Translations under genes and position numbers: made by a program
Notes under the pieces: model-generated
What the model was told of the DNA's origin: nothing
Databases searched by the model: none
What the model saw: only the letters and a program-made list of their open reading frames with translations
From: Girardinichthys multiradiatus
Taxonomy: Eukaryota; Chordata; Actinopteri; Cyprinodontiformes; Goodeidae
Length of the DNA: 64,000 nt
Direction of reading: 5' to 3'
Assembly (NCBI RefSeq): GCF_021462225.1
Contig: NC_061805.1
Location: 2,045,001-2,109,000, forward strand
Shown here: one piece after another, positions 10,206 to 22,479 of the stretch
Layout of the letters: every line of letters starts with the position of its first letter
Numbering within the stretch: the first letter of the stretch is position 1

Positions 10206-11180
10206 TCTTCTTTCCCTGTACCATTATGCAGCGATGACAAACTATAGCCAGTCCAAGAAACAAAGGTTGGTCATATAATCACAAAACATCCTGTGGTTAT
10301 TAGAAGCAAAAGGTCATCTTCTTTATATCACAAGGCAGAGCATTTTTCTTCTTCTGCCTTTTTAGTGTTTAAATACAGGTAATTATTACTGTATTAAGTT
10401 GCTAGAATTCTTAAAAATGAATTTATAAAATAAATTATAAAGTTATAAAGTGAACTGGATTATAAAGTGCTTGAATTTGACTTTGTTGAAGGTGTAAACA
10501 TCGTGGAAATTCCTGTGCCAAAAAAGGATATGTTGGTTTAAGTGGAAAATAATCTGAGGTACATTTCTCACAAATATTTATTCAGTCAGTCTGAATATTT
10601 AATATACCCTCACCATAAATACCTCGACCTCACTCAGAATTTACAGCTGATTACCACAGATCAAGTAGGTACTCACGGTTATGAGTTGAAACTTTCACTA
10701 TGTAGCGCAAAGGTCTAATAGGAAGTTACTTATCACATTGGCCAGGTAGCTTTAGCAAAATAACTTCAATTTCAGCAGACATTAAATGGTGGAGGTACCA
10801 AGAAGTGAATGGGATGCTCCTGAAAAAATATTCTGTCCTGCTTTTAATCCACATTTGAATGACTTTTAATCAAGCCTGAATGTGGGATTAAATCTTTTGA
10901 AAAAACCCACTTAGCAGGAACTAGATGTGGCATAAAAGCAGCTATTGTGTTAAAATGGTGTTCCCCCTCAGGGCCTTCACAGATTCTCAGTATTTCTTCA
11001 ACACACTCACTCTTTCAACCCTTAAAAGCAGACCCTTACATAGTCAAAGTAAAACCCACTTGGGACACTTGGGACTAATTGTCTAGGCTAACCTCATGCC
11101 TTGTATGTCACACAGAGGATGACATCACTCTAGTCAGGAGATCAGGCAGAGGCTTTTTTTTTTACATAGAATATGGTGTT
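10206..11180. other. Intergenic, nothing recognised
   Basis: AT-rich DNA with no open frame above 60 codons, no splice pattern and no element that I recognise. Confidence 0.3.
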
Positions 11181-11245
11181 CTATTCAATTCAGTTCATTT
11201 ATAAAGCACCTTTTCACAGCATGTCATCTCAATGCACTACAAAAA
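11181..11245 (-). repeat. Short L2-type LINE 3' end
   Basis: TTCAGTTCATTTATAAAGCACC followed by CATCTCAATGCACTACA has the layout of an L2-type 3' terminus on the minus strand (TGTA-GTGCATTGAG ... GCTTTATAAATGAA). Only about 65 bp is recognisable. Confidence 0.4.
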
Positions 11246-12110
11246 CAAGCGTTTCTTACAGACGGATTCCAGGTTTAGTGTAAACATTCATTTTCTGTTA
11301 TGCGTTGTAATCAGAATTTTCAGTTGCATGTTTAAATGCTGCAGATATGATTCTCCTGGAAATATGAGGTGCTTTTTTATTTATTCATGTCATTTTCCTG
11401 TTTGAGTAGTAAATTAATATTTCCAATTCTGTATTTCATATTTCACAGTTGTTGAAGTTTGCTAATTATTTGGGGATTTTAATCATGCTGTTTGTAGGCA
11501 GAACCAAAGTACTGAAATTGCTCCTTCTTAGTCGGTGCCAGTCTGCCAGACAAAACTCCGTCAGGAGCCGGTTGCTCTTTACTAACCTGTTGTCTGCACC
11601 CTGTAAGCCCAGCGAAAAGAGAGCAGCTTCTGTTTTAATTGAAACCTGGATGGATGGAGAGGGGTTTCATGGTTTCATCCTAGTCCATCACTACCCCCAC
11701 ACCCCCACCCATAAACACACACACAGCTCTTGCAGTCTGTCAACCTGCAAGAGTTGAAGTGAGATACAGGTTGACATTTTCTCAGGAATGCTGGGAGCTA
11801 TCAGAAGTGACATGTAACCGTATCCGCTGTCAGATCTCTGGCTTTACCTCAGCTCTGCTGTTGAATGCTCCTGCTGATGTGTCCTGTCTGAACCTAAGAG
11901 CCTTGCTGGAAGCTGTGACCCTCAGGAACATTTTGAACAGGGCATTTGGATGAATAAACATTTGTCAGAACCCCCGTGGTTCCACTATTAAGGGTATGTA
12001 GATATGCATGGGCTCTTTAGAGGCTTCCCAGGGGTTCTTTTGGAAAAATGTTTATTTTTGTCACTGGTTATCTATGTAGTTAGTCTATGGTTAGGTGTCA
12101 AAAACAGAAT
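11246..12110. other. Intergenic, nothing recognised
   Basis: Two short open frames (11,449-11,757 and 11,759-11,953) lie here. Neither shows a domain or element motif; a CA-rich stretch is at 11,695-11,725. Confidence 0.3.
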
Positions 12111-12660
12111 AAATAAAATACAACTTTATTTATAAAGCACTTTAAAAACAACACTGTTGACCAATGTGCTGTACACTGATAAAAGAACATGGTAAAACAC
12201 CAATATACAAAGACTTAAAAATTCTAGCAAACATAAAAACATTAAAATTAAAACAGTAACAATAATGACCAGTTGTTTAAAACAATAAAACTCAGTCAAA
12301 AGCCAAAGAGAAAAAATGTTGCGTAAAACCAGGAAGCGAGTGAGCCTGTCTGATTTGTGGACAGTGACTGAAAATGCTCTCAACCTCCTCTTTGACTTTG
12401 GAACAACCAACAGTGACTGATCTGCTGACCTGAGTGAGCGGGAAGGGGCATACAGCTGGATCGGGTTGGGCAGATACTGAAGGGTGAGACCATGTAAACA
12501 TTTAAAAATAAATGAAAGAACTTTAAAATCAGTTAGAGAAAAAACTGGAAACCAATGTTCTGACGCTAAAACAGGAGCATTTTTTTTGGCATCACTTAAA
12601 AGGCCTGCAGCAGCACTTTGAACCAGATGAAGCTTTAAGTTTGGGGATAGTAATCTTTAG
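12111..12660 (-). mobile_element. L2/CR1-type LINE 3' fragment (end of RT ORF)
   Basis: The minus strand encodes, with frameshifts, SAAAGLLSDAKK, ASEHWFPV, FKVLSFIFKCLHGLTLQYLP and SRSLRSADQSLLVVPKSKRR. This is the arrangement at the very C-terminus of L2-clade ORF2, seen more intact at 22,480-22,893. The tail at 12,120 (ACTTTATTTATAAAGCACTT) is the matching 3' end. 5' truncated, as is usual for LINEs. Confidence 0.6.
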
Positions 12661-12884
12661 TTTGGAAGTTAGCTGTGTTCCTGCATCCTTGTAAGTTTTG
12701 AACTTAATTAAAAGAAAAATCCCTTTCTTCACGCAGCCTGCCTGTCACCTGTTTCTGCTACTTCCAGGGTTCATACACAGTCTGGAGAACTGTTGAATTT
12801 CATGTCTGTATTTTCCAGATCTGGATTAGTATTAACAAAGAAAATACAGTGTGGGAAAAGTATTTGTATTTCCAGACTTTATTT

Positions 12885-13290
12885 CCTATTCCATTGTTTA
12901 AATGTTGTCTTTCCTCGTATCTTCCCTTGTATCCTTCTTCCCTTCTTTGTTTTCTTCCTTGTTTTCTTCCCTCCTTTTGTCTTATTATTCATCTGCTCAT
13001 TTTTGTATACAATCCTTCATTTTTTCCTTTCTTTTGTCCAGCTTTTATTGTGTCTTTCCTTCTGTCATTCTCTTTTTCCTTCCAAATATAATTTTTCCTC
13101 CCTTCCTAATGTACTTTCTTCTTTCCTTCCTTATGTTCTACTGTTCTTTGTTGGGTCCTACTTTTCTTGTATCCTTTCTTTATTCTGTCCTTGTTTCCAT
13201 CCTCCTTTATATCTTTTCTTTTTTCCTGCCTTTCTCTCATGTGTATTTCCTTTATTCTTTGCTTGTGTCCTGTTCTGCACCTTCGTTGCT
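12885..13290 (+). repeat. Polypyrimidine (TTCC/CTTT-rich) tract
   Basis: About 400 bases of nearly pure pyrimidine on the plus strand made of TTCC, TTCTT and TCCTT units with occasional purine-containing interruptions (GTATCC, GTC). It creates three spurious Phe/Leu/Ser-rich open frames. Such strand-asymmetric tracts can form triplex DNA; that is not shown here. Confidence 0.75.
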
Positions 13291-15765
13291 TCTGTTTATA
13301 AAAAGGGCTGAGTACTTTAATAGTAGAAAAGTAAGAAACTTTAACTGAAAAATGTGTAGAAACCCTGTCATTTGCTGTATTTGGTTTAAGTAAATGAATG
13401 TTTAGTGTGATTTATTTGATTGTTAAAGTGTGTAGCTTGTCAACTTTACTGACCCTTCCCCACTAAGTCACATGTTTATGCTTCACTCAGTAGCCAATTA
13501 TAATTCATTGAGTTACAGTATCTACTTATTGTTAGCTTGCTAATACCTGTTTGAGGCTCTGCTGCCATCTTCCCATTAGTAGTGAAGGTGTTAGAACTGC
13601 AAATGCATTCAGCCCCACTACCCCCACCCGAAACCCCTTGGTGTTTGCTTTACCCTCATCCAAACAAGATCAAATGCTGTTATCAGAACAGTCTTCACCA
13701 CCTACATCTCAGACAGTGGGATCCAGCCTTCAAAAGGCAAATTTTAATCTATTAGAGAACATTTGTTGGTGAATTGGCACCCATTAATTATCCAAAACCG
13801 TGGATTGACAAAGTCATTTCTTTGCTTGCACCAAATTGATGGGTCCTGTAGTAACTTGCTAGAGCTCCATGGCGGGGGCTTGTAGAAAGCAGAAAGAAGT
13901 CAGATACTCGCAGGGTGTGGTGGGGGAGTTGAGGGTTTAAGTGGTGTCTTTTGAAGTGTCCTGTTACATTGCTCCTTTTTGACCACCTGACCCCATCCCT
14001 TCCTCCCGCACAGGTCAGAGACTTCTTCTCAATACTTCCAGCTACAAATGATCTTTTTCTTAGTGTTTCTGAAAGTCAGTAAAGATTTAGTTGTTCTTAT
14101 GTGTTAAATAATCTGAGCAGAGGCGTTGTTATGTCTTTGAAACACCAAGGGCTTAACTACGCAAAAACATATTTTGATTTTCATGCAACTAGATCTTTCA
14201 GGGTAATTCAGAGTGGAAAGACTGGAAAACTGGAAATGTTATGAGAATTTTTTTTACTTCTCAACTTCTGCCATCGTATTTTTATGTGTCTGAGTTTCTG
14301 CTACTCCTGCAGGAAAATGGCTGCTCTTTTTTATTTAATTGTACAACAGCTCTGTTCTTTCATATTCTGTCGTAGGATTTAGGACCCCTCAGAAAACTGG
14401 GGCTATGCTCTTAAATGTCTAATGATCCCAACGATCCAGAGAACTCCTGTCAGAAAACCGGATGACAAGGCATTTGTGTGTATTGATCCTCAAGTCACAC
14501 TATCAACACGCAATGGCAGTTTTCCCTCCTCTCATTTGAAGAAACACCAGGCCCTGTTTGTTTAGGTCAGTGTGTGTGTGAAACGTCTGACTGATGGCTG
14601 TCTCAGTCAATCTCAGTCAATCTCAGCAGTTAACAAGATAACTGAATCTGGGACCTTATTTACAGGGAAGAAGCCACTGAAAGACCAAGGTGGCCGTACA
14701 GGGAGACAGCACACCCACCTATTAGACGTGACTGAAAAAATCCTTCTAATACTTCTCTTGTTTTCTTTGGGTTAGACACACTAAAACCTTTGTAAAAGCA
14801 GTCTAGCAAACCATTTTGTTTCATTTGTCTCATAGGATGGAATTGTTGAAGTTACAGTTAAAAAAAAGACACCCTACAATAGGAATTCTGACTAAGAAAA
14901 CAGGAGGTGGCTCAACATCCCGGTCTCAAAATCCAATACATGCATACATGTCACATGCATAAAACAAAGTGAAAGTTGCAGTAAAGAAGTAGTCAGTAGC
15001 ACTTCTGATTTTTGTGAATCTCAATAAATAAGTAGCACCTATTGTGTTGTATATACTAAGAAATACATCAGTGTCAGCAAATCCCACAGGGTTTTTACCT
15101 TTTAAATGGAACACTATTAAGTTGAATGTGATATGACTCCCAGATCCAAGAGACTTCTGCAATCTGCTGCCATTCATAGACAAAATTTTTATCAATCGAC
15201 CTTCATGTGAATGCTTGGAGCTCTATCCTATCTGATTAAACTGAACTGTTTAGTATTAGATTGAATGAGGGCTGTTGTGGCAAAAACTTAATGAAGGGAT
15301 CTTAGTTGGATTTGGTTTGTTTTTATGTAAATTGCTCTGTGACCGCCAGCCTTTTCTCATGGAGCAGCAAGGCTTTATTAACATTCTGAATTGTTGCTTG
15401 TTTTTGGATTTCTTTTTTTTTTTTTTTTATCACTTAGATGCTTCCCTTTTAATTAGTTTATGCAAGTCCTCTTTCTGTTCATAACATACAAATCTACCAA
15501 GGTCAATTTATACCTTTGCTCCCAGAGCAAATTCAAATCTGAACCACTTTGACGATTAAAAAGATTTAAAACTGTGCTGATTCACGCAGAAATGCTCTAC
15601 ACACAAACATTTTCAAATTTTAAATGTGGGTTAAAAAAGACCTCCACATCAGAAGTATAATACACGTTTCTTAAGGTAAGTTATTTCCGACATGAATCTG
15701 ACAGTACAGTTTTATGGTATTCTTACAATGACTGACTCTTTATGCGAGCTTTGTAGTTTCACTGT
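13291..15765. other. Intergenic, nothing recognised
   Basis: No exon-like or element-like sequence identified. A small direct repeat GTCAATCTCA occurs at 14,606 onward, and a poly-T run at 15,412-15,429. Confidence 0.3.
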
Positions 15766-15997
15766 CTTTACTTGCACTGCCATACTTGCACAATGATCAC
15801 CTGCACTGTTGTACTGCTCTTGCATCTTATACTGCTCTATACTTACTCTCACTCACTTAAAACTGTGCACATATTATATTGTAGATATGTTTATACTGTT
15901 TAATTTGTATTGTATTGCACCGACTACGCCAAAACAAATTCCTTGTATGTCCAAAAACGTACTTGGCAATAAAGCTTTTCTGATTCTGATTCTGAAA
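15766..15997 (+). repeat. LINE 3' tail with (GATTCT)n end
   Basis: The block from TTGCACTGCC to GGCAATAAAGCTTTTCTGAT and two GATTCT units is a fish LINE-type 3' terminus, with an AATAAA motif just before the short tandem tail. No coding part remains. Clade not determined. Confidence 0.5.
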
Positions 15998-18284
15998 GAC
16001 AACAACAAAATCAGCTGAGTTGGTAGCAGTTCTGATATACCAGGCATGGTGTTGTATCTCTGTCTGGTGTGAGTGTTGTTGACACCATTCACCAATTTGT
16101 AAAGTACCACATTGGTCTGGTAGCTCTTGTGAGGTAGAGATGGGGGAGGAGGTGAGGCAAGCAGTGTGACAGAAAATAGAAAATGGAAAATTCCTGTTTG
16201 AAGTGCAGCCATCGTTGATCAGGTGTGAACCACAAAGCAGCTGCTCTGCAGCTGAAAACCCCCCACAGAACCCCAACAGAGACTGGGGTCCAAGGCAGAC
16301 AACAGGTAGCTGAGACTCTTGCTACAGCAGCAAGTCCTGCTTTATCTTTTCTGCTCCAATAACTAAAGTAAATTTGGCACATCCTGTATATTCCTGCAAC
16401 ACTATCAGCTGATACTCCCTGCTGTGGGGAGAAGTTAACATTTCTTAATTATAACAGAGGAAGGTAGCTTGAATGTTTTGCAACTTTTTAGATCGAAATG
16501 TATGCTGTTTCCATCTGGCAGGACACAAGTGTAAATATGACATCATATTTGCCACTATCTTCTTAATTTTAGCTATAAAATAAACACAAGTAGAGTTCAT
16601 TTCAACACTTTATTACTAAAATATCACAACAAAAAAAAGGATCAAATTCATTCATACTGAAACAAATTAAGCAGATTTTTTTATACTTCCTGGCATTTTG
16701 CATGATTTACAAACTTTATTAGTTGACCTTAATCATTTTTAATTCTAAGTCTAAAGGTAGACCATTTGTACTTAGTTTTGTTTGGTCTAAACCTAGATTA
16801 AATATATAGATTTAAATCAGGACTACGTATAGACGTAACACTAAAAGAGCTCTATATGTCGTCTCAATGTTGAAATCAGGATTCTTGCTCAATGGGTAGC
16901 TGTAGTGTGGCTCATTCAAAGAAGTGGCCTTTTTAAAATTAAAACATTTACTGTCTTACTGTGACTATTTCATTAATAGAAACTGCTACTAATGGCCTGC
17001 TGCATGAATTTTCTAATTGAGCTATATTGTTACGACACAGTGCATGTAGCACACTGTAAGCTCCCTAAAAAGCAGGAGGTTAACCCATGGATGGCTTGAA
17101 TGGGGAAAGACTATTCAACCTATAGAAACTTGAACCCTGATTTGAGTGCTTGGAAGAGAAGACACATCTAAGCATGGCCTCGAGCTTGTTCATAACTACA
17201 TTGGTGCAATCCCAGACTCACAACCTACTTTATGGTTTCAGCCTCAGAGCAACACCTATCTGCAAAGTTTACTGTCTTCCACAGAAACTCTTCACAGGTT
17301 CTCTGACTAAAGTTCATCTACCACCTTCCTGTCCCCCCTCACCCGCAAATAACACCTGATGATCAGACAGCTGACCTGAGCTACACAAAGACAATACTTA
17401 TCACCACCATACAATCCCATTCAAAGATTTACATCCAACTTGGTAATTTGCATGGATCCAGGCATGACTGATTCCACTGTAAACATTATTTACCAGAGCC
17501 ACACTAATCCTGTGTCTCTCCTCCTCCATTGCTTTCCCTGGCTGCTGTTTGGAAATAGCTCCATCTACAAGATCACTTTTAATTTTTATTTTGTAACTTA
17601 TATGTTCCTTGACATGTCCCTACATGTTGGTCATAGTTTAAACCTTAAAGCCATGGCAAGAAGACTTTCTCTTATTTCCAAACAAGTTGTACTTGTTCAG
17701 ACTTTTTTTTTTTGTAAACTTTAAAATGGCAACAGCGTATTAACAGCCTTAGGAGTCTGAAGCTTCTTTCATGAAACAGCTCCTAAAAATACAAGCCAGC
17801 ATGGCTGAACTTAAAAAAGCACAGGATTGACTCTGCAGAGAAGATGTAGAGTGTTAAATATAGGAAAAAGGTGTCTGAAAATTGTATTTCTGACTTCTGG
17901 ACTAGTGACATGTCTGGACTCGTCACATGTCTTTTGGTTAAGAGCTATCGAAGAGACTACACTGAGCTCAAGTCTTGTGATCTGTTCAGTTTGGCACACC
18001 CTTCAGTGCAACTAGTCCAGTGTGTATTTATGGCAAGAATTGATGTGCACTTAATACGTACCAAACAGAGGAGGATTCTGTGCACTTTTGCCTGAAGTTC
18101 CCCAGCTAACTGGCAGCACAAACTGTAATCGCCATATAATATAGTCAAGCCGCTGTTCCAGTTCATCCTTCAAGTCAGGTGAAATGGGGCTGTGACTACT
18201 TTGGTTGGTTAATTAGGAGCTGCTTTTAACTCCATTTATCCTTTCACAAAAACCACAGAGACTGTTAAAACATGTCTTTAGTAA
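15998..18284. other. Intergenic, nothing recognised
   Basis: Several 60-140-codon open frames occur on both strands (for example 15,857-16,276 minus, 17,440-17,724 plus), but none has a recognisable domain or splice context and they overlap one another. Confidence 0.3.
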
Positions 18285-18487
18285 ATGGTAAATAAACTAA
18301 ATTTAAATAGCACTTTTGACCACTCAAAGCTCTTTACACTACAGCCATATTCACCAATCACACTCACGTTCATACACTGATACACAGATGATCAACATAT
18401 GGCAGGAGGAAGTTGGAATCCAACTCATAACGTTTGGTGGGTTTGATTGCAAGATGACTGCTCTTCCCACTGAGCCACTGGTGCCAT
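18285..18487 (-). repeat. LINE/SINE-type 3' repeat
   Basis: Runs from TAAATGGTAAATAAACTAAA through ACCACTCAAAGCTCTTTACA to CCACTGAGCCACTGG. This is a common fish repeat layout ending in a tRNA-like or LINE-end module (GAATCCAAC...CACTGAGCCA). No coding part is present. Confidence 0.5.
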
Positions 18488-19439
18488 CTTAGTGTTTTGT
18501 GGAATGCCTCTGGGAAACTTGCAGCTGTCCAAAATGTTTTCTAGTCACGAATAATCTCCCTCTCTATAGCACAATCGACTTTAAATAGTATATAATTTAT
18601 ACATTTATAATTTTGTTAATTACACTGTTTATTCAATTTAACGTTTGATTTTCTTAGGTTTCACTTATTTTCTGTTTTGTGAATTCTTGTTCATCCCTGT
18701 CATTATTGGCTTAGTTATTGTACCCACATTCCACTGTAGCTTGTTCTAGTCATTCTTCCTCAGTTCCTGTGGTTCAGCTGCAGTGCATTTAGTGGTGAGA
18801 CTCACCAGTGTTACAGTCCAGTAATCAACCCCCCAGCTTTTAAGCCTCTCTGTTCAGTCACTCCTTTGTCAGATCACTGTTACTATGCAAGCTCTGTCAA
18901 AACCTCTGCATTACAAGGTTTGTGTTATGATTTGTGGGTGTTTTTGGGTTTTGTTGGTCTTATTTCACAGTTGGAGTTTTGAATCATGTTTCTGTTTATT
19001 TTTCTGGTCATGTTTTAGTCTTGTTCATGTTTTGTCAAGTTTGGTTTTAGGATCTGGTTATGATTTAGTTTCATGTTTTTGTTGTTGTTTTGTTTCTATT
19101 AGTTTGCATCCTTGGATTTTTGTTCTGCTCAAGCCATGTTTTGTCCTGCCAATTAGCTTATCCGGTTCACCTGCTCCAAGCGAATCTGTCTCCTTGCTCC
19201 ACCTGGTTCACATTCCATAAATACACACCTGTTCAGTTACACATTGCGGAAATATTTCAAATCATGTTCATGCTTTGTTTTCAGATCATGCCCATGTCTA
19301 GTTCTCTCGATCATGCTCATGTGTTGTTTTTTCGGATCATGCCATGCCTGTCTCGCCTGCCTGTTTCTGTTTTGTTCCTGCCTCCTCCGTGAGTGAGTTT
19401 TTGTTTTTTATTCATTAAATCCTTTTTTCACTCACTGCC

Positions 19440-19697
19440 ATGCTGCCTGCTAGTCTGCATTCTGGGGTCCTCCATTTTGCAAGCCTTGACAGAATGTTTC
19501 CACCACACTTGGACCTCGTGGACAGTAGGCAGGAGAGTGCCAGGAGAACCCAATGGGTTCAGCAGCAGATAGAGGAGGCAATGAGGTATCTGCCCACCGA
19601 CCTGGAGGTTCTGCCATTTCCATTGCTAGTGGAGGAGATGGAGCGTGAGGGTGAGGCGGTTCAGCACTGTTCTCACCCTGGCTGTGCACTCTGGTGA
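19440..19697 (+). CDS. Short helical open frame just inside the 5' terminal block
   Basis: This 85-codon frame starts within the LTR end and gives a probable amphipathic helix QWVQQQIEEAMRYL followed by LEVLPFPLLVEEMEREGEAV. No known domain. Its core resembles the peptide at 28,663-28,848 (minus), inside another dispersed element. It may be a gag relic that forms a coiled coil. The frame closes at TGA 19,695 and related reading continues in other frames, so it is likely decayed. Confidence 0.35.
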   Translation: MLPASLHSGVLHFASLDRMFPPHLDLVDSRQESARRTQWVQQQIEEAMRYLPTDLEVLPFPLLVEEMEREGEAVQHCSHPGCALW

Positions 19698-20150
19698 AGC
19701 CCTCGCCCTCCTCCAGCCGCAAGAAACGTCGGCGCGGAGCACCTTCCTCCTCGTCTGCCACAGCACTGTCTCCCAGGCTCGCTGCACCTCCACCCATGCC
19801 GTCTTCGCTCGCTCCAGCCCGGTGTTCTGAGGCAACACCTGACGAGTTGGAGCAGCATTTAAGATTCTATGCATGCCAAATCAAGAGCCTTAGGACGACC
19901 AGCCTCATGTATTCCTCCCTGAGCTGTTGGAGAGGATCAGGCAGATGGAGAGGGATTATGAAACGGCAGTAAGGCAGTTTTACTGCCGTCCTCCTACACC
20001 CACACCAAGCCACATGAGCGGTGCTGCAGCTCAGTCCACATCATGCCTCCAGAACGGTGCTACTGCTACGGCAGAGCAGCCCACACCAGGTCTCCAGAGC
20101 ACTGCTGCAGAGCAGCCCACGTCAGGTCTCCAGAGCGCTGCTGCAGAGGA

Positions 20151-20640
20151 GCCCTCAGCTCCTGCTCACGCCACTGAGGTTCTCGGCGACGCCTCAGCTC
20201 CTGCGCACGCCACTGAGGGTCTCTGCGACGCCTCCGCTCCTGCTCAAGTCACTGAGGGTCTTGGCGACACCTCAGCTCCTGCCCTCGCCACTGAGTGTCT
20301 CGGCGACACCTCAGCTCCTGCCCACGCCACTGAGGGTCTTGGCTACCCCTCAGCCTCTGCTCAAGCCTCTGAGGGTCTCGGCAACGCCTCAGCCTCTGCT
20401 CATGCCTCTGAGGGTCTCGCGACACCTCAGCCTCTGTTCAAGCCTCTGAGGGTCTCGGCAACGCCTCAGCCTCTGCTCATGCCTCTGAGGGTCTCGCGAC
20501 ACCTCAGCCTCTGTTCAAACCTCTGAGGGTCTCGGCGACGCCTCAGCCTCTGCTCACACCTCTGAGGGTCTGGGCAATGCCTCAACCTCTGTTCACGCCT
20601 CTGAGGGTTTCGGCGATGCCTCAGGCCCTGCTCCTGGTCT
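20151..20640 (+). repeat. 39-bp minisatellite in a coding-like frame
   Basis: About a dozen head-to-tail units with consensus CTCAGCTCCTGCTCACGCCA plus CTGAGGGTCTCGGCGACGC. In one frame each unit is 13 codons (ASAPAHATEGLGD with substitutions), so whole-unit gain or loss keeps the frame. A unit near 20,420 is short and shifts the frame. The first unit begins beside a degenerate repeat of CTCCAGAGC...CAGCCCAC at 20,089-20,150. Confidence 0.8.
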
Positions 20641-20929
20641 CAGGGTCTCCAGGGGTTCCCTAAAAGTCTGGTCCTTGTTCTGGTTCCTGAACCCCCTGAT
20701 GAAGGGTTCGAGGACGAACTGCCCCCGGACCCTGTTCACGTCATTGAGGGCTTCAAGGAGCAGTTTGTCCTCGTTCTGGCCTCTGAACCCAGAGATGAGG
20801 GTTCGCCAGGCACCGCTTCTGCCTCCGAGGGTTGGCCAGGTCTTCGCCATTGCCGGCCGCCATGGTCTCTACACCTCTGCTGGCCTCCACGTCTCAGTCG
20901 CCGGTCTCCACGCCTTCGCCGCCGCCTGC

Positions 20930-21045
20930 CTGAACTCTGTGCCTGCTCGAGACGACCTCCTGGTCGCCCGCCTGAACTCTGTGTCTGCTCGGAACAACCT
21001 CTTGGCCGCCCGCCTGAACTCTGTGTTTGTTTCTGGCTCTCCTGC
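20930..21045 (+). repeat. 45-bp tandem repeat encoding PELCxCSxxPxGRP
   Basis: About two and a half copies of a 45-bp unit around GCCTGAACTCTGTG at 20,931, 20,970 and 21,015. In one frame it reads PELCACSRRPPGRP then PELCVCSEQPLGRP. Cys-rich and Arg/Pro-rich. It sits in the same element as the 39-bp minisatellite. Confidence 0.6.
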
Positions 21046-21201
21046 CGTGGCCCCCTCCGCCCGCCCTGTTCGGCTTGTTTTTTGTTTGAACTCTTAGGCG
21101 CCTGTGTTTTTTGTTTTTTATTCATTAAATCCTTTTTTTCCTTACTGTCATGCTGCCTGCTAATCTGCATTCTGGCCTCTTCCATTTCGCAAGCCTTGAC
21201 A

Positions 21202-22266
21202 GTTCGTCCCTTTCCTTTAATTGCATCCTTAGCGAACCTCCAAAACTCTACTTTTATAGCATTGGTCGCACTTGCTGTTGATTAATTAACTGCATTTTAT
21301 TAGCAGCACAAGGCTGCTATACTTTCTCTCTTAAATCCTATGGACACAGCAAGGGTGTAGATTGTTTTTTCACAACCAACTTTTCCATTTTGGCACTGAT
21401 TGAGCCAAAACAGTCTTATGTGACTGTTTATAAGGGGGAAATGTAAAGTTGTACACCTTGCTCTGGTAAGAAAAAGTGACTGCATTTATCCTTCACCAAT
21501 TGAATATCTATGTGCACAACAGGTACAGGATAATTAGCAGTGTTTGTAAGCTGATTGGTTCTGTGGAAAAAACAAAACACCTTTCTTAGGTTCTGTCCCT
21601 GAACATCTTTTATTTTGAAAGGATTACACTGAGGAATTCTCTTGGGGCTTGGTGAAGGTCAGTGTGTGTCTTTACTGGTGAGCTTTCATGTGATAACAGA
21701 ATTAATCTTGATAATGGCTACCAATAAGTCACTGAGTTCCCAAGCCAGTCAGATATAATGGCATGATGTGTCCCTGGGGAGCAGAAGGTCACATGTTTTT
21801 TCCATCCATAACTAATTTCTAATAAATGAGCCCTTTCCCATTGCTGGTGTTCAGAGGTCAAATTGTTTGCATGCTTTTTTTTCTGCCCCTTGCCACACAT
21901 TGTGCAGAATAGGTTTTGGTATTTGAGTGCTGCTCAGACAGCCTGCATATGTGAAACACCTTAAACTAGTTTTTTGTTTTACATTATTCTGCTAATTTAA
22001 TGTCAGCAAACAATAAAAAATCATGTATAGAGAGAATTTTTAATGGTGATGTGTAGAAACTGACAAATGGGGAAGCTGGCTCTTTGTCATTGCTCAGAGC
22101 CTGACAATATAAGGTAGATTGTCCCCTTTTGAGTTATAAAACTGGGAACATTTGCTCTCCTGGGGTAATCCAGTGTATGGGAAGTGGTGAAAAAACCTAG
22201 AAATGGCTAACCAGGCGTAAGAAAATTTGACCGGAGGGTTGCTGGCTTTTCATTGCATAAAAAAGC
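21202..22266. other. Intergenic, nothing recognised
   Basis: No exon or element recognised between the LTR-bounded element and the L2 tail. Confidence 0.3.
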
Positions 22267-22479
22267 ACAAGTCAAGTCAAATCAAGTAAAGTCAAGTCAA
22301 GTCAAGTTTATTTATATAGCGCTTTTCAGCAACAAGACACTCAAGGCGCTGTACATATGGAAAAACATCACAATAATACAGAAAATCAAACAACAGAGGT
22401 AATTAAGAAAAAAAAAGAGAATAGAATGATGGATAAGAAAATGAAAGGAAAATTGGACTGAAAACTTAACTAATAATGT

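Larger units (their letters stand above)
18923..21201 (+). mobile_element. Non-autonomous LTR-bounded element with a repeat-rich reading frame
   Basis: A 569-bp 5' terminal block (18,923-19,491) starts TGTTATGA and ends CCTTGACA. The last 130 bp of the element (about 21,105-21,201) repeat the 3' end of that block (CATTAAATCC ... ATGCTGCCTGCTA ... GCAAGCCTTGACA). The flanking pentamers are GTTTG and GTTCG, a plausible target-site duplication with one change. The 3' terminal block lacks its first about 430 bp. The interior carries no RT, integrase or protease; it holds a short coiled-coil-like peptide, a 39-bp minisatellite and Arg/Pro-rich repeats. It resembles a TRIM/LARD-type derivative moved by a helper. 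The terminal block recurs at 30,415 and 34,440. Confidence 0.6.

Noticed and set aside
12793..13348. Three long hydrophobic open frames resembling membrane proteins
   Set aside because: They are produced by the polypyrimidine tract in all three frames; no codon pattern, splice sites or conserved motif.
19450..19874. Minus-strand Arg/Glu-rich frames in the LTR-bounded element
   Set aside because: Antisense to the presumed element sense and overlapping a GC-rich interior.
22270..22310. AAGTC repeats as a regulatory or CRISPR-like array
   Set aside because: These are the pentameric tail of the L2 LINE on the opposite strand.
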